Positions 16,393-23,127 of a stretch of DNA of 26,747 nt are shown piece by piece. The position numbers and the translations under genes were made by a program. The notes beneath the pieces are model-generated. The model was not told where the DNA came from. It saw only the letters and a program-made list of their open reading frames with translations, and did no database searches. This stretch comes from JBOIBN01 sp050739575. Its GTDB lineage: Bacteria; Pseudomonadota; Gammaproteobacteria; JAKDMP01. The stretch lies in the NCBI GenBank assembly GCA_050739575.1, contig JBOIBN010000033.1, positions 1-26,747 of the forward strand, given 5' to 3'. Each line of letters starts with the position of its first letter. The first letter of the stretch is position 1.

Positions 16393-17045
16393 GGGACGGT
16401 TCCGCCGAGCGCCGCGGTCGCGAGTTCGCCGAGCCGTGCGAGATAAGTCGTGTCGAGTCCCGGATGAAAATGACCGCCCTCGGGACTCCCTAGCGCGAGC
16501 AGTCCCAGTTCGCCGCCGGCTCCCAAGGGCAGGAGTGCGGCCGAGGCGAGTTCAGCTTCACCGGGGAATAATTGATTGCGCAGGTGTTCGGAAAGTGATC
16601 GGCAGACCGGTTGACCGCTGCGCAGAATCTCGGCGAGGCCCTCAAGCGCTGGATCGTCTTGTGCGAGCCGGCGTACCGGGGGGGGGTCTCCCGGGACCGG
16701 CTCGCCGTAGAGGATCAGAACGACGGCAGCAGAGCCGAAATCGGTGCGCAGCCGTTCGTTGAGTACGCCGATGCAGCGCTCGCGCGTACCCGCTGCGAGC
16801 AGCGTCACGCCGAGCACGTGCAGTCGCGCGAGCAGGCGGTCATTCTCGCGCGCGATCTCCATCCAGTCCACCAGACGCTGTTCGAGTTGCCGGGTTTCCT
16901 GGCGCAGGATTTCGACCTGACGTTCGACCAGCGAGACGGCACCGCCGGCGGGATGCGGAATACTGAGCCGGGTCAGGAGCTTGCGGCGCTCCTGAAAAAA
17001 CTCCGGGTGGGCAAGCAGATAGTCGGCGACGGCCTGCGCGGACAA
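16389..17045 (-). CDS. DUF484 family protein
   Basis: Given from TTG 17045 as 218 residues. The N-terminal signature VADYLLAHPEFFQERRKLL and SIPHPAGGAVSLVERQVEIL are the DUF484 hallmarks. A helical stretch (about 45-75) leads into a GAF-like domain (about 80-215). Function is unknown; the gene is conserved between dapF and xerC. The start is uncertain. Coding-like sequence continues upstream in frame (SDHALDPERL), and the only well-placed ribosome site (AGGGAG, 17095-17090) points to an ATA codon at 17084, six bases on, which would overlap the dapF stop and give 231 residues. No ATG or GTG exists in frame there. Confidence 0.9.
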   Translation of the reverse strand: MSAQAVADYLLAHPEFFQERRKLLTRLSIPHPAGGAVSLVERQVEILRQETRQLEQRLVDWMEIARENDRLLARLHVLGVTLLAAGTRERCIGVLNERLRTDFGSAAVVLILYGEPVPGDPPPVRRLAQDDPALEGLAEILRSGQPVCRSLSEHLRNQLFPGEAELASAALLPLGAGGELGLLALGSPEGGHFHPGLDTTYLARLGELATAALGGTVP

Positions 17046-17073
17046 GCGCTCCGGATCGAGTGCGTGATCGGAT

Positions 17074-17904
17074 TCACTGCTTATGGAATTCTCCCTTGAA
17101 TACGGTCACGGCCGGGCCTGTCGTCAAGATAGAGGCCTCGGGACCGGTCCAGCCGATTTCGAGTTTGCCGCCCGGCAGTTGTACCTCGACCACTGGGTCC
17201 AGCCATTCCATCAGGCGGCCCCAGACCACGGCCGCACAGGCACCGGTGCCGCAGGCGAGCGTCTCACCCGTGCCGCGTTCCCACACCCGCAGGCGTATGC
17301 GCGAACGACCGGCAATTTCCGCAAAGCCGACATTCGCCCGCTGCGGGAACGCCGGATGGTTTTCGATGGCGGGACCGAGTTCGGTGACCGGCGCAGCGCG
17401 GATGTCGTCCACGCGCAGCACCGCATGCGGATTGCCCATCGAAACCGCCCCGATGGTGAGCGCGAGTCCATTCACGTTGAGCGTATAGCTCGGCGCACGT
17501 TCGGCAGCGGTAAAGGGGATATGGGCCGGTTCGAGCACCGGCCGGTCCATGTCCACCGTGACGCGGCCGTCGGAAGCTAACCTGGCCTCTTGAGTGCTTG
17601 TGCCGTTGCCGAAGCGCACGGTTCCGCCTGTCGCGTAGCCGTGCTCGAAGACATAGCGAGCGAGGCAGCGCAGGCCGTTGCCGCACTGCTCGGCCGGGCT
17701 GCCGTCGGCATTGAAGATGCGATAGCCGAACGTGTCGGCGTCCGTGCCCCGTTCCAGGATGAGAAGCTGGTCGAAGCCGATCCCGCGGTGGCGGTCGGCC
17801 AAGGCACGGATTTTCCCTTCCGGCAGATCCACGGGCTGGACGGTGCCGTCAATCACCACAAAATCGTTGCCGAGCCCGTGCATTTTGCTGAAACGCATGC
17901 CCAT
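17074..17904 (-). CDS. dapF: DapF, diaminopimelate epimerase
   Basis: 276 residues from ATG 17904 (GGAG five bases upstream); ATG 17898 two codons later is the alternative and matches the usual MRFSKMHG start. It interconverts LL- and meso-diaminopimelate for lysine and peptidoglycan. The catalytic cysteine pair is present: Cys74 in AEQCGNGLRC and Cys218 in ACGTGACA. The entry motif KMHGLGNDFVVID and MGNPHAV are also intact. First gene of the dapF-DUF484-xerC-hslVU run, with a perfect TATAAT just ahead. lysA is not beside it. Confidence 0.98.
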   Translation of the reverse strand: MGMRFSKMHGLGNDFVVIDGTVQPVDLPEGKIRALADRHRGIGFDQLLILERGTDADTFGYRIFNADGSPAEQCGNGLRCLARYVFEHGYATGGTVRFGNGTSTQEARLASDGRVTVDMDRPVLEPAHIPFTAAERAPSYTLNVNGLALTIGAVSMGNPHAVLRVDDIRAAPVTELGPAIENHPAFPQRANVGFAEIAGRSRIRLRVWERGTGETLACGTGACAAVVWGRLMEWLDPVVEVQLPGGKLEIGWTGPEASILTTGPAVTVFKGEFHKQ

Positions 17905-17928
17905 GAATTCTCCGCAGCGGCCCCCAGC

Positions 17929-17934
17929 ATTATA
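17929..17934 (-). promoter_or_regulatory. -10 box (TATAAT) for dapF-DUF484-xerC-hslVU
   Basis: Perfect TATAAT on the minus strand, 24 bases before ATG 17904, giving a predicted leader under 20 bases. No recognisable -35 hexamer at 17 bases (CGCGCG), so it may depend on an activator or an extended element. Confidence 0.5.
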
Positions 17935-18076
17935 GGGATCGCCGCATGCGGCGCGCGGCTCTATGCCCCGGTGTCGCGAGAGAGTGGCCCGGGTTTCGTC
18001 CTTGGGGCGACGTATCCGTGGCGCCGAAGCACGAGCGCGGCTATACTGCTGCCGGGTCCGCAAGAAGGAAAGCACC

Positions 18077-18721
18077 GTGCGTACCATTCTGGTCGCCAAC
18101 GCAAAAGGCGGGTGCGGCAAAACTACCATCGCCACCAACCTTGCCGCACATTACGCGAACGAGGGCCTCGAGGTGGTGCTCGCCGATTTCGACCCGCAGC
18201 GCGGGAGCCTCGACTGGCTCGCCGCGCGGCCGCCGGATCGCCCGCCGATCATTGGGCTCGACGCCGCGGGCGAAGGCTTGCGGCATGTGCCGCGCACGAC
18301 CGGCGTGCTGGTCATCGATGCGCCGGCCCGGTTGCACGGGGCCGAGTTGAGCGAATTCCTGCATCGGGCGGAAACGGTCATCGTTCCGATCCTGCCCTCG
18401 CCGGTGGACATCAACGCTGCCGGCCGGTTTCTCGACGAACTGGCGAACTCGGCGCCCGTCGCCAGGGGCGAGGTCCGGGTCGGACTGCTCGCCAATCGCG
18501 TGAACGAACACACGCGGATCGCAGCGGCCCTCGAAGGCTGGCTCGGTCAGCGTAGCGAGCGCTTGTTGGGGGCCCTGCGTGAAACCCAGAACTACGTGCG
18601 GGCGGCGGCATGGGGGCTCGGCATTTTCGAGTTGCCGGCCTATGTCGCCTGGCGGGACTGGGCGCAATGGGAGCCGGTCCTCGCTTGGCTACAAAGCACT
18701 CGCAGCCTGCCCCGCAACTGA
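18077..18721 (+). CDS. ParA/MinD-family ATPase, orphan
   Basis: 214 residues from GTG 18077, preceded by AAGGA; the frame is open upstream to 17963 but that part overlaps the divergent promoter region and looks non-coding. The deviant Walker A KGGCGKTT (10-17) with the signature lysine, the LADFDPQRGS switch I region, and the Walker B-like GVLVIDAPA identify the ParA/MinD group. These ATPases dimerise on ATP and position plasmids, chromosomes or protein complexes. No parB-like partner is adjacent, and the product is shorter than chromosomal ParA. It is divergent from dapF. A TATACT at 18042-18047 may be its -10. The cargo is unknown. Confidence 0.88.
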   Translation: MRTILVANAKGGCGKTTIATNLAAHYANEGLEVVLADFDPQRGSLDWLAARPPDRPPIIGLDAAGEGLRHVPRTTGVLVIDAPARLHGAELSEFLHRAETVIVPILPSPVDINAAGRFLDELANSAPVARGEVRVGLLANRVNEHTRIAAALEGWLGQRSERLLGALRETQNYVRAAAWGLGIFELPAYVAWRDWAQWEPVLAWLQSTRSLPRN

Positions 18722-18768
18722 AATCGTTCCGACCGGCGAAACTCGGGCATGCGAACCGCAGGCCAAGG

Positions 18769-18791
18769 AAGCTCTGATTTACTCAGAGCTT
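18769..18791. repeat. Perfect 9-base hairpin after the parA-like gene
   Basis: AAGCTCTGA, loop tttac, TCAGAGCTT. It sits 48 bases after the stop. No T-run follows, so it is either a dispersed palindrome or a weak terminator-like structure. Confidence 0.5.
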
Positions 18792-18823
18792 TCGTGTAGT
18801 GCAAGGATCCACCACCGCGAATT

Positions 18824-18904
18824 TGTAGGAGCGGCGGTTCCCGCCGCGATGGGCCTTACAAAATTCCAACGCTGCAATCGCGGTCGGGACGACCGCTCCC
18901 ACAA
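18824..18904. repeat. REP doublet in inverted orientation (REPIN/BIME-like)
   Basis: Two GTAGGAGCGG-type REPs face each other. The first is on the plus strand (18825-18853), beginning gtaggagcggcggttcccgc. The second is on the minus strand (18904-18876), beginning TTGTGGGAGCGGTCGTCCCG. Together they can fold into one long hairpin, the usual mobile form of such elements. They are spaced by about 22 bases. Confidence 0.75.
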
Positions 18905-18989
18905 CGCTTGATGCGACGTAAGACAAGTCAGGACATGTGCCGAATTTGCGGCCTCTGCTCAATTCAAGAACGAATTGATCAGAGTTTCC

Positions 18990-19448
18990 CTAAGATTCTT
19001 GCGGGGCGGTGGATTCGAACGCGCGTAGCCGGGCACGCAGCGTGTCGGGGATCGGTGCCGGCTGTTGAGCGTGGAAGTCGAACCAGACGAGCACGCTTTC
19101 AGACGTCGCCACCACATCGGTTTCGCCGGCCCGGCAGATGAGCTGCTCAAGCCCCATGCTGCTCCGTCCGATGCGTGCAGTGCGGGTGTAGATGTCCAGC
19201 TCTCCCGGCCACAGGAGCTGTTGACGAAAGCTGCAGCGCATGTCGGCGAGGATGACGCTCTCACCTTCGCCCTTCACTTCGTGCGCAATCACCGCTCGTG
19301 CATAGGCTACCCGCGCGCCTTCCAGATAACGGAAGAACTGCACGTTGTTGACGTGACCGAAGGCGTCCATGTCGCCCCAGCGGATGACCTCGTGATGCCG
19401 ATGCGCGAATTGCTCGATTGCCGCCGGCGGCCTGCGTCCGTCGTTCAT
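18990..19448 (-). CDS. Hotdog-fold acyl-CoA thioesterase (4HBT/YbgC-FadM type)
   Basis: 152 residues from ATG 19448. The 4-hydroxybenzoyl-CoA thioesterase signature RWGDMDAFGHVNNVQFFRYLE is at about 23-43, with the likely catalytic Asp28 and the HVNN turn. Later strands (ADMRCSFRQQLLWPGEL, then SVLVWFD) complete the single hotdog domain. The family hydrolyses acyl-CoA thioesters; the exact acyl group is unknown. It is divergent from the next gene with a 69-base spacer that should hold both promoters, and it is convergent with the ParA-like gene across the REP doublet. Confidence 0.9.
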   Translation of the reverse strand: MNDGRRPPAAIEQFAHRHHEVIRWGDMDAFGHVNNVQFFRYLEGARVAYARAVIAHEVKGEGESVILADMRCSFRQQLLWPGELDIYTRTARIGRSSMGLEQLICRAGETDVVATSESVLVWFDFHAQQPAPIPDTLRARLRAFESTAPQES

Positions 19449-19517
19449 CGCCGCTCGTTCCCGAAAAACGGAAGTAGCATAGCGCCTGCGCGGTACTATG
19501 AGCGCGAGCATGACACG

Positions 19518-20063
19518 ATGGAGCAGCCCGTGACTTCAACCGAACCTCTAAAGAGGCCGTCCGTAAAGGAAATACTGACCGCCGATGCTTCGTCGGCGGG
19601 AGCGGTGAAGTCGTCCGCGTCGGGAAAGGACGTGGCCGACCTGCTGGCGCCTCTTGGCGGCCTTTCCGGCGGGCAACTCGAACTTGCGATGAAGGCGGGA
19701 GAAGCGCTCGGAAAAACGTTGGGCTTCGAGAGCAGCAAGAGCGTGGAGAGAATCTTCCCCTTTTCCTATCGGGTAGCCGTTCGCTCCGCGGCGTTCGCGC
19801 TAAGAAGTCTCGGGCAGGAGATCACCGCCGTTTTCGACACCCCGCGGGGGGCTGTGCTCGAGACGAAACTTCCCACCGACATCTTCTCGCTCGGCGGTAC
19901 CCTCTCGCTCGAGATCGTCGAGGAAGACTCCACACAGGTTCGCATCACGGGTTCCTCCGAAATCAAGGGTCAGAAATTCGACTGGGGAAAGGGCAAGCGG
20001 AGCTTGCGGGACGTATTCGACGAGATCGAGCATTACGGCCGCCTGCTGTCGGAAAGCGCCTGA
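19518..20063 (+). CDS. Hypothetical protein, 181 residues
   Basis: Start ATG 19518 chosen because the open frame upstream overlaps the divergent thioesterase gene. No family recognised. Residues 1-75 are Ser/Ala/Gly-rich and probably flexible (LTADASSAGAVKSSASGKDV, then LGGLSGGQLELAMKAG). The region from about 85 to 178 looks like one alternating beta domain with a C-terminal helix (FPFSYRVAVRSAAFALRSLG, ITAVFDTPRGAVLETKLPTD, QVRITGSSEIKGQKFDWGKG, DVFDEIEHY). That pattern resembles small lipid- or ligand-binding beta folds, but this is only an impression. No signal peptide or membrane helix. Codon use matches the GC-rich neighbours. Confidence 0.75.
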   Translation: MEQPVTSTEPLKRPSVKEILTADASSAGAVKSSASGKDVADLLAPLGGLSGGQLELAMKAGEALGKTLGFESSKSVERIFPFSYRVAVRSAAFALRSLGQEITAVFDTPRGAVLETKLPTDIFSLGGTLSLEIVEEDSTQVRITGSSEIKGQKFDWGKGKRSLRDVFDEIEHYGRLLSESA

Positions 20064-20160
20064 CGCACGAGCCGAACAGTACCGGTACGAAGTATTTCGA
20101 CGACACCTCCGGATTGCACCGGGTGATGCAGACTGCATTCCTGTACGGGCCTGTAGAGAG

Positions 20161-20191
20161 CCGGGGCGCACGCTGTTCGCCCACGCCCCGG
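20161..20191. repeat. Inverted repeat CCGGGGCG / CGCCCCGG
   Basis: Perfect 8-base arms with a 15-base loop, about 100 bases after the stop of the preceding gene. A 10-base palindrome GTACCGGTAC lies nearby at 20079-20088. No T-run; terminator function is unproven. Confidence 0.35.
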
Positions 20192-20276
20192 TGAGCGTCT
20201 TCGGCATCACCTCGTTTGAAGTCGGGTAAGCGCTTGCCGGTTACCGACTGGAGGCGGGCAGTGCTACGCTTGAGCC

Positions 20277-20960
20277 GTGAAGAACGGCACTATTCGATCG
20301 CGAACTTCGCTGGGCGCACTCGTCCTGCTCGTCGTTTGCGCCGCGAGCTGGAGCAGTTCGGGCACTGCGGCGGTCGCGCCGGCGGCGGGTTGTTTCCTGG
20401 TTGCCACCCGCCAGCAGCAAGGCTTCTTCGCCCGGACCGTGATCCTTCTGGTCGCCTACGATTCGAATGGCACCTTCGGCCTGATCGTCAACCGGCCGAC
20501 GGAGCTTCCGCTGACGAAACTCCTTCCTCACGTCAACGCATTGCAGGGCCGGGCGGATTCGATCTATGTGGGCGGCCCGGTTTCCCTCGATCGCCTGACG
20601 CTGCTGATCCAATCGAAGGTGGCGCCGCCCGACGCCATTCACGTACTGGACGACATCTATGCGAGTGGAAGCCTGAAGGCGCTTCGCGCCGTCGCCGGCA
20701 ACAAGCTAGCAGGTGCGCGCTTCCGGGCCTACGGCGGTTATGCCGGTTGGGGGCCGGGCCAGCTCGACGCCGAGATTGCGCAGGGCGGCTGGGTCGTGAT
20801 CCCCGCAAATGCGAATGACGTCTTCAACAAAGACTCCTCCGGCCTTTGGGACAAGTTGATCAAGCAGCAAGACCTCATATTGGTGGATGCTGGCCATCCG
20901 GGTTTGATCGTCCATCGGATTGGCCAAATCGGACTTCTTTCGACGCCTCAGAATCACTAA
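20277..20960 (+). CDS. YqgE/AlgH family protein with a signal peptide
   Basis: 227 residues from GTG 20277. The YqgE/AlgH (DUF179) domain spans about 37-220, with GCFLVATRQQQGFFARTVIL, GTFGLIVNRPTELPLTKLL, YVGGPVSLDRL and RAYGGYAGWGPGQLDAEI in the usual order. Family proteins are normally cytoplasmic and about 185-190 residues. This one has an added N-terminus with basic residues, a hydrophobic core (SLGALVLLVVCAASW) and a likely cleavage site near GTAA|V, so export is predicted. Function of the family is poorly known. Its partner yqgF is not beside it. The ribosome site is weak; a GGAGG at 20250-20254 is out of phase for this start. Confidence 0.88.
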   Translation: MKNGTIRSRTSLGALVLLVVCAASWSSSGTAAVAPAAGCFLVATRQQQGFFARTVILLVAYDSNGTFGLIVNRPTELPLTKLLPHVNALQGRADSIYVGGPVSLDRLTLLIQSKVAPPDAIHVLDDIYASGSLKALRAVAGNKLAGARFRAYGGYAGWGPGQLDAEIAQGGWVVIPANANDVFNKDSSGLWDKLIKQQDLILVDAGHPGLIVHRIGQIGLLSTPQNH

Positions 20961-21152
20961 CCGATCGGTACGGTCGAAAAACGACCCGCCTTCGAGGCGT
21001 ACTGGTTCCGGGTCAGTGCTCGCCCGGTAGCGGCGGGCGCGCGAAATCGACGAAGCCCTTTCAGCGGAACATCGGCAGCAGACGAAGCAACTCGATTCGC
21101 TTCGCGATTAAACCCCGACGGCGCGCATTAATCGTTGCGCTATATTCGTGCG

Positions 21153-21166
21153 TTCCATAATTGGAA
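21153..21166. promoter_or_regulatory. Dyad TTCCA-TAAT-TGGAA, candidate operator
   Basis: Perfect 5-base arms around four bases, about 39 bases upstream of the -10 box, a position suited to an activator or repressor site. No regulator gene is adjacent. Inference only. Confidence 0.3.
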
Positions 21167-21204
21167 TAACATGCTGTGTGCGCGAGCGCGCGCTAAGCCG
21201 GCGT

Positions 21205-21210
21205 TATAAT
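21205..21210 (+). promoter_or_regulatory. -10 box (TATAAT) for the ABM-AKR-ZnF-ChaB run
   Basis: Perfect TATAAT, 51 bases before ATG 21262. The -35 zone at 17 bases (GCGAGC) does not match consensus, so control by an activator is possible. Confidence 0.5.
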
Positions 21211-21261
21211 CCAAGGTGTTGGAGGATCTGGATTAATACGACTTAAGACAGGAGAAAACAC

Positions 21262-21564
21262 ATGGTCAAGCACTCACTTTACGTACAACTCGAAGCGAAG
21301 CCCGGCAAGGGTCCCGATGTCGAGAATTTTCTTGCCGACGCACTGCCGATGGTCCAGCGCGAGTCCGGTACGGTCACCTGGTATGCGTTGAAGATGGGAT
21401 CGACGACTTTCGCCATCTTCGACACGTTCGAGGATGAATCCGGACGCGACGCGCACCTCAAGGGCGAGGTTGCTGCGGCGCTGAAGGAAAAGGCCGACGA
21501 GCTGTTCGCCAAGCCACTCGACATCCATAAGATCGACGTAATCGGAGCCAAGGTGCCGGACTGA
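21262..21564 (+). CDS. ABM-domain protein, putative quinol/antibiotic biosynthesis-type monooxygenase
   Basis: 100 residues with the short ferredoxin-like ABM fold: KHSLYVQLEAKPGKGPDVEN, then SGTVTWYALKMGSTTFAIFD and AHLKGEVAAALKEKADELF. These small dimeric proteins act on quinols or related aromatics without cofactor, or have unknown substrates; some protect against quinone stress. Strong AGGAG ribosome site. Its stop overlaps the next start by one base (TGATG), so it is co-translated with the aldo/keto reductase. A joint role in removing reactive carbonyls or quinones is inferred from that coupling. Confidence 0.87.
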   Translation: MVKHSLYVQLEAKPGKGPDVENFLADALPMVQRESGTVTWYALKMGSTTFAIFDTFEDESGRDAHLKGEVAAALKEKADELFAKPLDIHKIDVIGAKVPD

Positions 21565-22388
21565 TGGCGCGCATGCAAACGGTCAAATTACCCGGCGGCG
21601 AGTCGGTGCCTGCGCTCGGCCAGGGCATGTGGCACATGGGCAGCGATCGCAATCGGCGAAGCGAGGAAATCGCGACGATCCGGCTCGGACTCGACCTCGG
21701 TCTCACGCTGATCGACACTGCAGAAATCTACGGCGACGGCCGTTCCGAGAAACTGGTTGCCGAGGCGATTGCGGGGCGACGCGAGGAAGTTTTTCTTGTC
21801 AGCAAAGTCGCGCCCCGCCATGCGAAGCGCGCGGATACCGTCGCCGCCTGCGAGCGCAGCCTCGCGCGCCTCAAGACCGACCGCATCGATCTTTACCTAT
21901 TGCATTGGCGGAGTGGAACGCCCATCGCCGACACCATCGCGGCATTTCTCGACTTGCAGGAGTCGGGCAAGATCCGTCATTTCGGCGTCAGCAATTTCCA
22001 CCTCGACGACATGGAAGAGCTGTGGGCGGTGGATGGCGGGTCGTCGGTCGCCGCGAATCAACTGCATTACAATCTCGCGCACCGCGGCATCGAAGCGGGT
22101 GTGCTGTCGTGGCTGCGCGAACGGGGTGTGCCGGTAATGGCCTATTCGCCGATCGGGGAAGGGAAACTCGCCGACAATCGGCGACTCGCCGAATTTGCGC
22201 GCGCCAACGACATGACGCCGACGCAGGTGGCACTCGCGTGGCTGCTCGCAAGCGACGACATGATCGTCATTCCGAAGACCGGCCGCCGCGAACGCATGCG
22301 GGAAAACGCAGGCGCGCTGGATCACCCGTTGAGCAAGGCGCAACTCGCCGAACTCGACCGACTGTTTCCGCCGCCGACCAGCGCATAA
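21564..22388 (+). CDS. Aldo/keto reductase
   Basis: 274 residues, an NAD(P)H-dependent TIM-barrel oxidoreductase. The catalytic tetrad is visible: Asp51 and Tyr56 (LIDTAEIYGDGRSEKL), Lys81 (FLVSKVAP) and His114 (LYLLHWRSG). The cofactor-side VIPKTGRRERMREN near the C-terminus is also present. It resembles the bacterial YeaE/DkgA-like group acting on small aldehydes such as methylglyoxal, but the substrate cannot be fixed. Translationally coupled to the upstream ABM gene. Confidence 0.93.
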   Translation: MARMQTVKLPGGESVPALGQGMWHMGSDRNRRSEEIATIRLGLDLGLTLIDTAEIYGDGRSEKLVAEAIAGRREEVFLVSKVAPRHAKRADTVAACERSLARLKTDRIDLYLLHWRSGTPIADTIAAFLDLQESGKIRHFGVSNFHLDDMEELWAVDGGSSVAANQLHYNLAHRGIEAGVLSWLRERGVPVMAYSPIGEGKLADNRRLAEFARANDMTPTQVALAWLLASDDMIVIPKTGRRERMRENAGALDHPLSKAQLAELDRLFPPPTSA

Positions 22389-22418
22389 TCCAGAACATTC
22401 CAACCAAAGGAGGATGAA

Positions 22419-22679
22419 ATGGCAAACAGATGTGAGCACGTCAAGGAGATTCGCAAAGTGACGCCGAGCGGAGACGGTTGCAAGGAATGTCTCAAGAGCG
22501 GTGACGAGTGGGTGCATCTTCGCCTTTGCCTCACCTGCGGACACGTCGGCTGCTGCGATTCGTCGAAGAACAAGCACGCGACCAAGCATTTCAATGCAAC
22601 CCGGCATCCGATCATCCGCTCATTCGAGCCGGAGGAAGACTGGCGCTGGTGTTACGTGGACGAAATGATGCTGGATTGA
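22419..22679 (+). CDS. UBP-type zinc finger protein
   Basis: 86 residues that are essentially one ZnF-UBP domain. Likely zinc ligands: Cys5, His7, Cys21, Cys24, Cys37, Cys40, Cys45, His53, His57 and His63. The VHLRLCLTCGHVGCCDSS core and the HPIIRSFEPEEDWRWCYVDE tail are typical. In eukaryotes this domain binds the ubiquitin C-terminus. Bacterial stand-alone versions occur, with unknown ligand. A very strong AAAGGAGG ribosome site precedes it, 30 bases after the reductase gene, so it belongs to the same operon. Confidence 0.9.
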   Translation: MANRCEHVKEIRKVTPSGDGCKECLKSGDEWVHLRLCLTCGHVGCCDSSKNKHATKHFNATRHPIIRSFEPEEDWRWCYVDEMMLD

Positions 22680-22738
22680 CCGCCGCGCACGAAGCGACAA
22701 ACAGACGCCTGCCGATCGCCTGCAAGGAGAATGGAATC

Positions 22739-22966
22739 ATGCCTTATAAAGGCATCGATGAATTGCCGTCCTCGGTCAAAGACAACATGCCCAAGCACGC
22801 CCAGGAAATCTACAAGGAAGCGTTCAACAACGCCTGGAAGGAATACAAGGATCCAGACAAGCGCAGAGGCGACGCCGATCGCGATGAAACCGCACACAAG
22901 GTGGCCTGGTCGGCGGTGAAAGAAAAATACAAAAAGGGCAAGGACGATCGCTGGCACCCGAAGTAG
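22739..22966 (+). CDS. ChaB family protein
   Basis: 75 residues from ATG 22739, nine bases after AAGGAG. The ChaB domain is recognised by ELPSSVKDNMPKHAQEIYKE, AFNNAWKEYKDP and ETAHKVAWSAVKEKY; the tail is Lys-rich. ChaB was named as a cation transport (ChaA) regulator, but its role is poorly supported and no chaA is adjacent. Many copies sit among stress genes, which fits this cluster. Probably the last gene of the run that starts at 21262. Confidence 0.9.
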   Translation: MPYKGIDELPSSVKDNMPKHAQEIYKEAFNNAWKEYKDPDKRRGDADRDETAHKVAWSAVKEKYKKGKDDRWHPK

Positions 22967-23010
22967 CGGGATAACCGAAGCGGCTCCAACCAGTCGGGAT
23001 CAACGCGTAG

Positions 23011-23036
23011 GATGCGGTGAGTCTGCGAACCGCATC
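23011..23036. repeat. GATGCGGT...ACCGCATC palindromic repeat
   Basis: Perfect 8-base arms around a 10-base loop within gtaggatgcggtgagtctgc. From memory this matches a widespread intergenic repeat style in proteobacteria (GTAGGATGCGGTGAG...GCGAACCGCATC). It lies 44 bases after chaB and may also mark the 3' end of that transcript. Confidence 0.55.
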
Positions 23037-23127
23037 ATTCCCTCGTTAAGGCTTAACAAGCGCGGACCGCAGGGCTAAGTTTGCGGCTAAGTCTTATCAG
23101 GGGCGCCGCCTTGGCGCGGGGGGAATT

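Larger units (their letters stand above)
20961..21261 (+). other. 301-base intergenic region: regulatory region of the downstream operon
   Basis: No gene seen. The left part is featureless apart from a short GCCCG/CGGGC inverted repeat. The right part holds a dyad (21153-21166), a GC-alternating stretch around 21181-21193, a perfect -10 box (21205-21210) and an AGGAG ribosome site for the gene at 21262. Confidence 0.55.
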
